Below are positions 1 through 6,040 of a DNA stretch of 7,673 bases, piece by piece. This stretch comes from Ramlibacter sp. (GTDB lineage: Bacteria; Pseudomonadota; Gammaproteobacteria; Burkholderiales; Burkholderiaceae_C). The stretch's first letter is position 1. Each line of letters begins with the position of its first letter. The DNA is taken from the NCBI GenBank assembly GCA_021156245.1, contig JAJNBO010000106.1, forward strand, positions 1 through 7,673, given 5' to 3'. The translations under genes and the position numbers were made by a program. The notes below the pieces were generated by a model. It was not told where the DNA came from. It saw only the letters and a list, made by a program, of their open reading frames with translations, and did no database searches.

Positions 1-1787
1 ACGGCATCGCGGCCCTTGCCCTCATAGGTAAGCGTCGGCTCAGTGACCAGCGTCTTCAATACTGATTCCCCTGCCTTGTCGCCCGCCCAGAAAGCCTCGT
101 CAGCGAACAGGCAGACGCAGTCCTGCAGGTGCGAGTTGAAGCGGCCGACGAGGTGGCTCTGGGCGCCGATCTGGAGCCCGTGCGCTCCAGCGATCCTGCA
201 CAGCGCGCGGCCCAGGGTGCTCTTGCCCGTTCCCTTGGCTCCGCGGAAAGCGATGGCGACCTCGGCCACCTTCTCGGGGTGCTGGAACATGAACGCGAGC
301 CAGTTCAGGACGTACTCGTAAGACGAGGCGTCGCCGTCAGTGAGTACGTCACGGATCAAGCTGTCCAGCAGGTCCCACGAGCCCGGCGAAGGCTGTACCG
401 CCCATCCCTTCCACATGTTCAGCCATCCGGGATGGTCGCGCGACGGGTCGAAGATGATGCCCTTGTAGTCGAGCCGGCCCGGGCTTTTCAGCCACAGGTC
501 CGCGCGCGTCACCACCTTGCTTCCGAGCTCGACGAGCTGGTTCGCGTACACCGAACGGAAGTCGCTCTTCGAGTACCGCAGGTATCGTACCCGCCCGTCA
601 AAGATCGGGTCCGGCTCCTCGGTCACGATCTTGAAGCCGTTGTCCATGACCACATAGTGGTTCCGGTTCATCTCCGCGATGATCGCGTCGACGCCTTGGG
701 CGGGAGGCAACTCGCGCACCTTGTCGTCGTCCACCCCGGCGCCTTCGGCCTGCTCGTCCTCCCAGGCGTCGAAGTCGTTCTCGGGCTCGGGCCTGGCGAC
801 CTCGCCGCCGTGCTCCTGCACCACCTTGTGCAGGTACTTCACCGTGATAGGTCTGCCACGGCGGCCATTCGTCGGGCTGGCGTGCAGTGAGTCCCACCGG
901 CGGCCGATGATCCAGGCGTCGTCGCGATACTGCTCGTCCCCCGTGGACCAGTCGATGAACTCCTGTCGACCATCGCCCGCAGTGGCGTGGTGGCACGCCA
1001 TCATCAGGTTGAGCCAGTCGCTGTGCTCCCGGAAGTCCTCGGGGTCGAGCTGCTCCAGGGTGGCCTCGAGCATCTCGGGGGTGAGCTCTCCCAGGCCAGC
1101 CGCCTCGCCGTGCGCCCTCGTCGCCCGGCGCGCGAGCCGCAGCAGCGCGTCAGGCATCGGCGGCATCTGCGAGAGGGGAGGCGCGAAGTCGTCCCACTCG
1201 TAGTACCCGCCTGTCGGGTGGATCGAGCCCGCGGACACCACCTGGCGCCCGTGGCTCTTGAACTCCACGCCCTGGTAGTCCTCGAGGCTGTCGAGGAGCG
1301 TGACGTCGGCGGGCTTCCTGAACCAGTAGTGGTGGCCGCCCGAGCCCGTGACCGTGTGGGGCGCGACGGACAGGTCGATCCGCGCGTCGCGCACGAGGTC
1401 GGCCAGCGGGTCGCGGCCCTCGGGGAAGTTGCGCGGGTCGACGTCCAGGACCATGACGTCGGCCGGGAGGCGCACGCCGACGTTGTTGCCGTTCGCGCCC
1501 GCCTCGGCCATGACGGACGCGCTGTCGTACTGGCGTAACTGCCAGGATCCGTCGCGGGGAGACTTGCCGCGCGGCTTGCCCTTCTGGTCCACCGCGTCGA
1601 ACAGGTGCAGCGGGATCAGCTGCAGGCCCTCGCGGATGTACGTCTCCATCTCGAACAACAGTGGCATCTTCCTCGGGCTCTCGGCGACATAGTTGCCCCG
1701 GTGGGTGTCGTACTCACTTGCTGCCTGTGCTTCTCCGCGCCCGGTGCCGACGTCAACGGCCCGGGCGCTTTCTTTTTCATCTGCCAT
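1..1787 (-). CDS. bifunctional primase-polymerase / primase-helicase (DUF5906 class), C-terminus cut by window edge
   Basis: This is the replication protein of the element. It should prime DNA and unwind the origin for autonomous replication. The visible 595 residues contain, in order, three domains. The first is an N-terminal prim-pol domain with the acidic metal-binding pair D115/D117 in VLDVD, a SGGHHYWF motif at about 149-156 and a VSAGSIHPTGGYYEW stretch at about 184-198. The second is a PriCT_2-like linker domain at about 235-305 containing DWLNLMMACHHA. The third is a P-loop ATPase with Walker A GAKGTGKST (G516-T524, K522) and Walker B CLFADEAFW (D563/E564), followed by a LKTLVTEP stretch typical of DUF5906 helicases. 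The ATG at 1787 has an AAGGGAG ribosome-binding site 8 bases upstream. The gene overlaps the preceding helix-turn-helix gene by 11 bases, which suggests translational coupling. The frame is open to base 1 with no stop. Domain assignment comes from motifs only. Confidence 0.9.
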   Translation of the reverse strand, partial: MADEKESARAVDVGTGRGEAQAASEYDTHRGNYVAESPRKMPLLFEMETYIREGLQLIPLHLFDAVDQKGKPRGKSPRDGSWQLRQYDSASVMAEAGANGNNVGVRLPADVMVLDVDPRNFPEGRDPLADLVRDARIDLSVAPHTVTGSGGHHYWFRKPADVTLLDSLEDYQGVEFKSHGRQVVSAGSIHPTGGYYEWDDFAPPLSQMPPMPDALLRLARRATRAHGEAAGLGELTPEMLEATLEQLDPEDFREHSDWLNLMMACHHATAGDGRQEFIDWSTGDEQYRDDAWIIGRRWDSLHASPTNGRRGRPITVKYLHKVVQEHGGEVARPEPENDFDAWEDEQAEGAGVDDDKVRELPPAQGVDAIIAEMNRNHYVVMDNGFKIVTEEPDPIFDGRVRYLRYSKSDFRSVYANQLVELGSKVVTRADLWLKSPGRLDYKGIIFDPSRDHPGWLNMWKGWAVQPSPGSWDLLDSLIRDVLTDGDASSYEYVLNWLAFMFQHPEKVAEVAIAFRGAKGTGKSTLGRALCRIAGAHGLQIGAQSHLVGRFNSHLQDCVCLFADEAFWAGDKAGESVLKTLVTEPTLTYEGKGRDA

Positions 1788-2019
1788 TTCGCGCTCCCTT
1801 CATGTACGCGCGCAGGGCTCCCATCCGGTAGCGCACACGGCTGCCCACGTGGACGTACTCGGGTCCGCCGCCTTGGCTGCGGTGCCAGGCTAATGTGGTG
1901 CGCCTCAGTCGCAGGACCGCCGCCGCCTCATGTGTGGTCAGCAGCGCTTCGTCGGGAAGTGCGACTAGGCGGGAAATTTCTTCGGCGCGCTGGTGCGCCA
2001 ACTCAGTCGGGATGTTCAT
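1777..2019 (-). CDS. AlpA/excisionase-like helix-turn-helix protein (HTH_17 / MerR-like)
   Basis: This is an 80-residue DNA-binding protein. Residues about 26-75 (LLTTHEAAAVLRLRRTTLAW ... VGSRVRYRMGALRAYM) match the winged helix-turn-helix of the AlpA/excisionase family: a 'ltt.EaA..L.....tl..w' helix pair followed by a wing ending in 'vryr...L..y'. Such proteins activate integrase or excision genes, or act as recombination directionality factors, in P4-like elements and prophages. The start MNIPTEL is chosen because it gives a family-sized protein. The frame stays open further upstream to an ATG at 2169, but that extension has no family-like content. No clear Shine-Dalgarno precedes 2019; an inverted-repeat arm sits there instead. 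The gene overlaps the downstream primase gene by 11 bases, so the two form an operon. Whether it regulates its own operon or the integrase cannot be read from the sequence. Confidence 0.82.
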   Translation of the reverse strand: MNIPTELAHQRAEEISRLVALPDEALLTTHEAAAVLRLRRTTLAWHRSQGGGPEYVHVGSRVRYRMGALRAYMKGARNGR

Positions 2020-2021
2020 AA

Positions 2022-2079
2022 AGGTGATCCATGTGATAGTCCTCAAGCGCACAGCACTTGAGGGACGCCGCAGATCACC
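2022..2079. promoter_or_regulatory. nested inverted repeats upstream of the HTH-primase operon
   Basis: Two almost concentric dyads lie directly ahead of the helix-turn-helix gene. The outer arms AGGTGATC (2022-2029) and GATCACCT (2072-2079) pair over 8 bp. The inner arms CCTCAAG (2041-2047) and CTTGAGG (2057-2063) pair over 7 bp with a 9-base spacer. The centres differ by only 1.5 bp. They may be operator DNA for the encoded regulator or an RNA hairpin in the operon leader. The proximal outer arm abuts the ATG at 2019, where a ribosome-binding site is expected. I saw no convincing -35/-10 pair. Confidence 0.45.
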
Positions 2080-2337
2080 TGCAGTTCGACCGCACTCCCC
2101 TGTCGTCATTGGGGACGGCCTCGGCTGTTTCTGCCCGCCGAGAGCAGTGGACCCAAGCTGCGGGCCCAAGCCCGATCACCGGGCCGTTAGTTCAAATCCT
2201 GCCACAGTCCAGCACGCTTCGCCACCATTAAAGTGTCCGCTGCCCGGTGTGTCCTTAGAGCAATCCGATCCCGGACAGCTCAGCACCTAGGCCGAACCGT
2301 CCGGACGCGATACGGGTCGCCTGGCGCGACCGTGCGG
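2080..2337. other. intergenic stretch between HTH gene and integrase, no gene recognised
   Basis: I find no supportable gene here. Visible items are an inverted repeat CTCGGC/GCCGAG (2120-2125 with 2137-2142), a short direct repeat CCCAAGC near 2153 and 2165, and a GC-rich hairpin just past the integrase stop that is listed separately. The region probably contains the promoter of the helix-turn-helix/primase operon, but no promoter boxes stand out. Confidence 0.5.
2315..2331 (-). terminator. possible hairpin terminator downstream of the integrase
   Basis: GGTCGC (2315-2320) and GCGACC (2326-2331) form a perfect 6-bp stem with a 5-base loop, 6 bases past the integrase stop codon. It lacks a T-tract on the transcribed strand, so intrinsic termination is doubtful. 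It could equally be a 3'-end stabilising hairpin. Confidence 0.25.
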
Positions 2338-3522
2338 CTACTCCGCGAGTTGCGGCGGCCACTGTCCCGGCTTGTGCACCAGGCCCAAGGCGGCCAGCAC
2401 GTACGCGCTGGCGCGCTCCTGGTGCTGTCGGAGATGCTCCAGCGACGGGTTCAGGTACCCCATGGTGACGTTCCCGGCCGCGTGGTTCAGAAGGAACTTG
2501 AGCTCCGCGATGGGCACCCCGGCCTGGAGCGCCAGCGTAGCGTACGTGTGCCGCAGCGCGTGCCCGGTGAGGCCTCCCAGCTCGTGCTGCGCAACCTCGG
2601 TCACGTGGCCCGACGCGGAGTCCGCCGGGAACAGCCACGGGGCCTTGCGGTGAAGGAGCGGGTTCTCTGCAATGCGGTGGCCGCACAGGTCCTTCAGGGC
2701 GGAAGACAGGGGCAGGTCGAATGCCCTGGCCGCTCCGCCTTTCGGCCTCGGCACGTGCAGGCGGCTAGCATCAACGTCGACGTCTGCCGAGCGGGCCTCG
2801 CACACCGAGGTGCGCCGCATGCCGGTCAAGATCATGAACAAGTGCAGGTCGCGGCGGACCGGGTGCAGGTTCAACACCGCGCTGCCCCATGCCTTCAGCC
2901 GGTCCGCGTTGGCTTCGACCTTGCGACGGCGCAGCCCGTGGTAGTCCACGTTAGCAGTGGGATTCGGCGGCAGATCCGGGTGCTCCCGAAGTCCGCGGTT
3001 GTAGACGGCTCTGAGAACCCGGTAGACGTTGTCGGCCGAGGGCGCTCCGTGCTTCTCGGTGATGCGCACGTGCCGCTCCCGAACGCCTGCGCGATCGACG
3101 CCGAGATCGGCCAGCGTCTTGTCCATCCAGTCGCCCAGGTAGTGCTCGCAGTTGTACCGGTAGTCTTCCTTCGTCCTGGCCGACAACGGCCGCGCAGCTA
3201 GGTGGAGGTCCAGGGCTTCGCGCAGGGTGATGCCGCGCGCCCTGGCCTTCCGCTTCTCCTCGTTGGGGTTGCTGCCCGTGCGCATATTGACCAGCGTCTG
3301 TCTCGCCAGGTCTCGCGCCTGCTTGGCGTCGATGACCGGGTGGTCGGCCAGCTTGGTTCGGACCTGCTTGCCGTTTACCAACGACTGCACGTAGAAGCTG
3401 CGCTTTGAGGGGGTCACTATCAAATAGAAGCCCCGCATCTCGCTGTCGGCGTAGAGGGCCGACTTGCCGCGTTGCGGGGTGGGTGCCCGTTCGACCAGGG
3501 CTTGGGTGATTTTTGTTTGCAT
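2338..3522 (-). CDS. int: tyrosine recombinase/integrase with DUF4102-type N-terminal arm-binding domain
   Basis: This 394-residue site-specific recombinase integrates and excises the element. It has three parts. Residues about 8-90 form the arm-binding domain (DSEMRGFYLIVTPSKRSFYV ... NGK) typical of P4-type, tRNA-targeting integrases. Residues about 97-180 form the SAM-like core-binding domain. The catalytic domain has the full set of active-site residues: R236 in TGMRR, K261 in RPKGG, H321-x-x-R324 in HALRHTYAT, H347 in LLNH and the nucleophile Y356 in MGYLNPS. The length is normal and nothing is missing, so the protein looks active. The start at 3522 is the first one after an in-frame TAA and has CGGAG upstream. 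The gene lies 168 bases from the tRNA scar and is read away from it, as expected for an integrase beside its attachment site. It and the two downstream element genes share a strand. Confidence 0.95.
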   Translation of the reverse strand: MQTKITQALVERAPTPQRGKSALYADSEMRGFYLIVTPSKRSFYVQSLVNGKQVRTKLADHPVIDAKQARDLARQTLVNMRTGSNPNEEKRKARARGITLREALDLHLAARPLSARTKEDYRYNCEHYLGDWMDKTLADLGVDRAGVRERHVRITEKHGAPSADNVYRVLRAVYNRGLREHPDLPPNPTANVDYHGLRRRKVEANADRLKAWGSAVLNLHPVRRDLHLFMILTGMRRTSVCEARSADVDVDASRLHVPRPKGGAARAFDLPLSSALKDLCGHRIAENPLLHRKAPWLFPADSASGHVTEVAQHELGGLTGHALRHTYATLALQAGVPIAELKFLLNHAAGNVTMGYLNPSLEHLRQHQERASAYVLAALGLVHKPGQWPPQLAE

Positions 3523-3546
3523 GTTGGCTCCGAGTTACGGGGCCAC

Positions 3547-3590
3547 GGCGCGAACACAGTTTCGCGCCACAACGTGCCGTGTTCAGGCAC
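3547..3590. promoter_or_regulatory. two dyads between the integrase start and the attachment site
   Basis: GGCGCGAA (3547-3554) and TTCGCGCC (3561-3568) form a perfect 8-bp inverted repeat with a 6-base spacer, 24 bases upstream of the integrase ATG. A second, weaker dyad GTGCC/GGCAC (3574-3578 with 3586-3590) follows. Their position suits an operator controlling the integrase, or arm-type integrase or excisionase sites between att and int. I cannot tell these apart. The remaining bases up to 3690 show no gene. Confidence 0.4.
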
Positions 3591-3690
3591 ATCGTTTTGG
3601 CCTCCAAGAGCCATTAAGTCGAGCTACGGCCTACTTGTAAGCCGCTCTGGACCACCTGATTGCAAATCATGGCAATGCTCGAGCTCACCG

Positions 3691-3736
3691 ATTCGTAATG
3701 AGAAGGTCGGGGGTTCGATTCCTCTCTCCGGCACCA
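3691..3736 (+). tRNA. 3' fragment of a tRNA-Thr(CGU) gene: attR scar of the integrated element
   Basis: The 46 bases run from the anticodon loop to CCA. They comprise the anticodon loop with CGT in TTCGTAA, the 3' half of the anticodon stem, AGGTC variable region, the T arm with GGGGG-TTCGATT-CCTCT, acceptor 3' strand CTCCGGC, discriminator A and the encoded CCA. The matching 5' acceptor GCCGGAG, the D arm and the 5' anticodon stem are absent, so this is not a functional tRNA. tRNA genes are common targets of tyrosine integrases, which leave a displaced 3' copy at the distal end. thrW, the tRNA-Thr(CGU) gene of enterobacteria, is a well-known site. The left boundary is uncertain by about 10 bases. 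Confidence 0.8.
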
Positions 3737-3743
3737 GACAAGC

Positions 3744-3775
3744 AAGGCCCCTGTCCGTCCCGGTCAGGGGCCTTT
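3744..3775 (+). terminator. rho-independent-like terminator of the displaced tRNA-Thr transcription unit
   Basis: AAGGCCCCTG (3744-3753) pairs perfectly with CAGGGGCCTT (3765-3774). The 11-base loop can itself add a CC/GG pair. The stem is followed by only a short T run (3773-3775). It starts 7 bases after the tRNA CCA, so it is probably the native tRNA terminator left in place when the element inserted. It also shields the kinase gene from transcription coming from the left. Confidence 0.65.
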
Positions 3776-3795
3776 GTGCTAGTACACCGTCGCGC

Positions 3796-3817
3796 GGCGC
3801 AAAAATCCCATTGCGCC
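3796..3817. promoter_or_regulatory. inverted repeat upstream of the sensor kinase
   Basis: GGCGCAA (3796-3802) and TTGCGCC (3811-3817) form a perfect 7-bp dyad with an 8-base spacer, 27 bases ahead of the GTG start of the kinase. It could be an operator or a leader hairpin. No -35/-10 pair is recognised in the roughly 70 bases between the terminator and the start. Confidence 0.3.
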
Positions 3818-3844
3818 TGTTGCGAGAAGTAGCCAGCATGCGGC

Positions 3845-5305
3845 GTGGCCTCCCACCACCGCCCCTTTGCAGTTCCGTTGCTGCTGCTGGCCCAGATGCC
3901 GCTCCTGCTGCTGGTGCCACTCATCGTGCTGGCGTTGCGGCTGCAGGACGAGCGGGTCCGGGTGTTCGCGCAGCTCGATGCGCAGGCGCAGTCGGTCTCG
4001 GTGGCGCTCACCTCCTACCTGCAAGGCGTCGAGGGGCACCTGCGGATGCTGGCGCGGCGCGTCCCGGACGGTCCGGCCCAGGTCGAAGCTTTCCTGCGTG
4101 CGGCCGAGGGCGTGCAGGAAGTGACTGGCATCGACCGCATCCGGCTGGCCAACGCAGCCGGCGATACGCTCCTCCTGGTCCACGCGCCGGGTCTGGACGC
4201 GACCCCCTCACAGCAGCCCTTCCTGCTCGCAGTGCCGGTGGAGCGGGAGGCGGGGCACCAGGTGCTCACCGCGCACATCGCGCCGCACACCATCCGTGCA
4301 GCCATCCATACCGCCGGCGCTCCTGCCAGCTGGGAGGTGCGCATCACGGCTCCGGACGGGCGTACGCTCACGGAAGGGCGCGAAGCGGGCCCGGGACCCC
4401 GCCTCGTGCGCGCGCGCCAGTCGCGGGTCGAAGGCTGGGGGACCCAGGTCAGTGCGCCGGCGTCCACGGTGTACGCATCGCTGTGGCAATCCGCCGGCCG
4501 CGAACTGCTGCTCGTCCTGCTGGCGATGGTGCTCGCGCCGCCACTTGCCTGGCAGCTCGTGCGCAGCCTGCGCAATGGGAGCGGATCGACCGACAACGCA
4601 CTGCACGAGCTGCTCCACGACATCGAGATCAGGCAGCAGGCGATCGCGCGGGAACTGCACGACAGCGTCGGCTCTTCGCTGTCGGCCATCGGACTGCTGG
4701 TCAGTTCCGCGCGCGGCTACACCGAGGAACCCAGGTCGCTGAAGATCCTGGACAAGGCGCAGCAGCAGGTGACGCGGACAGTGCAGCAGGTGCGCCAGAT
4801 CTCGCGCGGGATGATGCCGGTCGGCCAGGAGGTCGGCGGGCTGTTGCCGGCGCTGGAGCAGTGGGCCGAGGAGGTCGGCGCGATCCGCGGCGTGCACTGC
4901 ACCGTCTCGGCCCGCGGCTGCTTCGACGACGTGCCGGCAGCGCAAGGCACCCACCTGTTCCGCATCGTCCAGGAGGCCGCCGGCAACGCCCTTCGGCACG
5001 GGCACGCCGCCCACCTGCGCATCCTGCTGGCGCGCGCCGGCCTGCGCTGCCGGCTCACGATCGTGGACGACGGGCGCGGCTGCGATCCGGCCATGCTCCT
5101 GGCCGCGTCCAGGGGGCTGGGAATGCGGTCGATGCGCACGCGCGCCGAGGCGATCGGCGGCAGCCTGGACGTCCTGGCGCGGCCCGGACGCGGCGTTCGG
5201 CTGCGGGTGGGCTGGCTCGTCCCCCCGGCCGGATGGAAGGACTCGGGTGTCCGGTCGGTCGGCTGGTTCGAGCCTGCTACGGCTTCTCGCCAGGCAGCAT
5301 CGTGA
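3845..5305 (+). CDS. membrane-bound sensor histidine kinase, NarL/DesK type (HisKA_3 + HATPase_c)
   Basis: This 486-residue inner-membrane kinase should autophosphorylate and pass phosphate to a NarL-type regulator, most likely the one at 6104-6766. The order is a first membrane helix at about 9-31, an extracytoplasmic sensor region at about 32-218 with no family I recognise, a second helix at about 221-240, a dimerisation/phosphoacceptor domain with H272 in IARELHDSVG, and an ATPase domain with N box N381 (IVQEAAGNALRHG), G1 box VDDGRGCD (D409, G410, G412) and G2 box GLGMRSMRTRAEAIGG. The start is GTG, the first start codon after an in-frame TAG at 3830; no strong ribosome-binding site is seen, so the exact start is uncertain. 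The phosphatase motif DxxxQ that follows the histidine in this family reads D273-SVG-S277 here, with Ser in place of Gln. The last 29 bases overlap the 3' end of the opposite-strand gene. Confidence 0.9.
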   Translation: MASHHRPFAVPLLLLAQMPLLLLVPLIVLALRLQDERVRVFAQLDAQAQSVSVALTSYLQGVEGHLRMLARRVPDGPAQVEAFLRAAEGVQEVTGIDRIRLANAAGDTLLLVHAPGLDATPSQQPFLLAVPVEREAGHQVLTAHIAPHTIRAAIHTAGAPASWEVRITAPDGRTLTEGREAGPGPRLVRARQSRVEGWGTQVSAPASTVYASLWQSAGRELLLVLLAMVLAPPLAWQLVRSLRNGSGSTDNALHELLHDIEIRQQAIARELHDSVGSSLSAIGLLVSSARGYTEEPRSLKILDKAQQQVTRTVQQVRQISRGMMPVGQEVGGLLPALEQWAEEVGAIRGVHCTVSARGCFDDVPAAQGTHLFRIVQEAAGNALRHGHAAHLRILLARAGLRCRLTIVDDGRGCDPAMLLAASRGLGMRSMRTRAEAIGGSLDVLARPGRGVRLRVGWLVPPAGWKDSGVRSVGWFEPATASRQAAS

Positions 5306-5876
5306 GTTGCAGGGCGGTCCGGAGGCTTGCCGCCCATTGCGCGGCATCGACACGCCGTCCCAGGAGCATGGACGCGGCGAGCGAGCTGTCGTGCAGTTCG
5401 ACCAGGTCCTGCATCGGACGGCCCAGCGCCATCCCCAGCACCCCCCAGGCAGGCGGCTGCAGCAGCGTTGACGCCACCAGCAGCACCTGCCCCCCGCTGG
5501 CGGTCGCGGCCACGTTGCAGACCTTGCGCGTGCCGACCACCACGTCGCCCGGCCCCCTCGCGCGGAAAGCCGCCCAGGCCGGCAGCACCGGGCCGGTGTA
5601 GGGCGCAGCGGAGCCCAGCCCCATCTGGTTCAGCCAGCGCACGTGCAACGCTCCGAGCCACCGCGCGGCCAGGAGCGCGGACACGCCGGAGCCCGGCTGC
5701 ACCGGCAGCCGGACGCAGACCCGCAGCATCCAGGGGCCCTCCAGTTCCGCGGCCTGCGCGGCGCGCGATCGGTGCCACTGGATGTGTTGCACCGCGGCCG
5801 GGGAGGGTTGGCTCGCCGGCAGGAGCAGGCGCACGCGCGTCGGCACGAGGACCTGGAAGCGGGGCGGGTGGGACAT
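5277..5876 (-). CDS. lipoate-protein ligase-like (LplA/BPL fold) protein with degenerate active-site motif
   Basis: This 199-residue protein resembles the lipoyl/biotinyl ligase fold. The stretch GDVVVGTRKVCNVAAT (110-125), then VLLVASTLLQPPAW, aligns by eye with the 'Dvvv..rKv.g.A.r....ll.gtlLl' block of LplA, where the lysine (K118 here) contacts lipoyl-AMP. RWLGALHVRWLNQMGLG (72-88) fits the helix before it. The glycine-rich RR.SGGG substrate motif expected near residues 36-45 reads RSRAAQAAEL, so it is lost, and only about 35 residues precede it against roughly 70 in E. coli LplA. The protein may be a non-catalytic relative or a decaying gene. The start at 5876 has GGAGGA 4 bases upstream. 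A longer start at 5918 lacks such a site. It lies antisense between the kinase and its probable partner and overlaps the kinase by 29 bases. The family call is by eye; the open frame and ribosome-binding site are firmer. Confidence 0.6.
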   Translation of the reverse strand: MSHPPRFQVLVPTRVRLLLPASQPSPAAVQHIQWHRSRAAQAAELEGPWMLRVCVRLPVQPGSGVSALLAARWLGALHVRWLNQMGLGSAAPYTGPVLPAWAAFRARGPGDVVVGTRKVCNVAATASGGQVLLVASTLLQPPAWGVLGMALGRPMQDLVELHDSSLAASMLLGRRVDAAQWAASLRTALQLTMLPGEKP

Positions 5877-5947
5877 GAGCTCCTCCGTCGTGGATTGCCC
5901 GTCGATTGCGGGATCCATGAAGCTTCAGCGCAAGCGCGCGCGGCTTT

Positions 5948-5961
5948 TTGACGGTTCTCAA
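5948..5961. promoter_or_regulatory. FNR/ANR-type box 1
   Basis: TTGACGGTTCTCAA fits the FNR-family pattern TTGA-N6-TCAA with the normal 14-bp length. Its centre is 78.5 bases upstream of the ligase-like start at 5876 and about 150 bases upstream of the response regulator start. It shares TTGAC.GTT.TCAAG with box 2, 93 bp away. No good -10 element was found at the class II distance on either strand. Confidence 0.5.
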
Positions 5962-6040
5962 GGTCGGTGCTGGGGGGACGGCGTACAACAATGTGTAAAG
6001 CCGTCGCAGCGGAAAGCCCGAGTGAGGATGGGCCGTCCTC

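Larger units (their letters stand above)
1..3736 (-). mobile_element. right end of an integrated element (phage-satellite- or island-like), bounded by a tRNA-Thr attR scar
   Basis: Three leftward genes (integrase, AlpA-like regulator, prim-pol/helicase) end on the right at a truncated tRNA-Thr(CGU) 3' fragment at 3691-3736. To the right of it, gene content changes to chromosomal signalling genes. Integrase, small helix-turn-helix regulator and primase-helicase in this order are the core of P4-like and PICI-like satellites and of some prophages and integrative islands. No capsid, packaging, conjugation or accessory gene is visible, so the class of element cannot be decided here. The left end lies outside the window. 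The strand given is the direction in which its genes are read. Confidence 0.75.

Noticed and set aside
2186..2231. tRNA-like 3' end: GTTCAAATCCTG followed by ..CGCCACCA
   Set aside because: The T-loop-like bases are there, but the T stem does not pair, the spacing to CCA is wrong and no acceptor, D or anticodon arm can be built. Probably chance, though an old att remnant cannot be excluded.
2951..3607. Minus-strand frame with a GGAGG-preceded ATG upstream of the integrase
   Set aside because: It reads out of frame through the whole N-terminal half of the integrase with no recognisable domain. A short leader peptide from this ATG is possible but unsupported.
3655..3680. CTGATTGCAAATCATG as an anticodon arm of a tRNA-Cys(GCA)
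   Set aside because: The stem-loop is imperfect and there are no D arm, T arm or acceptor partners at the right distances. It may be an integrase core-like dyad (TGATT-gca-AATCA).
3624..4011. Minus-strand frames containing ERGIEPPTFSL and GAGERNRTPDLLITNR
   Set aside because: These are the well-known spurious translations of the antisense strand of tRNA genes. They support the tRNA fragment but are not genes.
3472..5601. A 709-codon plus-strand open frame across the kinase region
   Set aside because: It has low-complexity Arg/Ala/Gly/Pro composition with no domain, crosses the tRNA scar and terminator, and overlaps the kinase, whose frame carries all expected motifs. It is a high-GC shadow frame.
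5327..5878. Plus-strand frame opposite the ligase-like gene
   Set aside because: It is rich in Arg/Pro/Ala with no domain, while the opposite strand has a good ribosome-binding site and ligase-like conservation.
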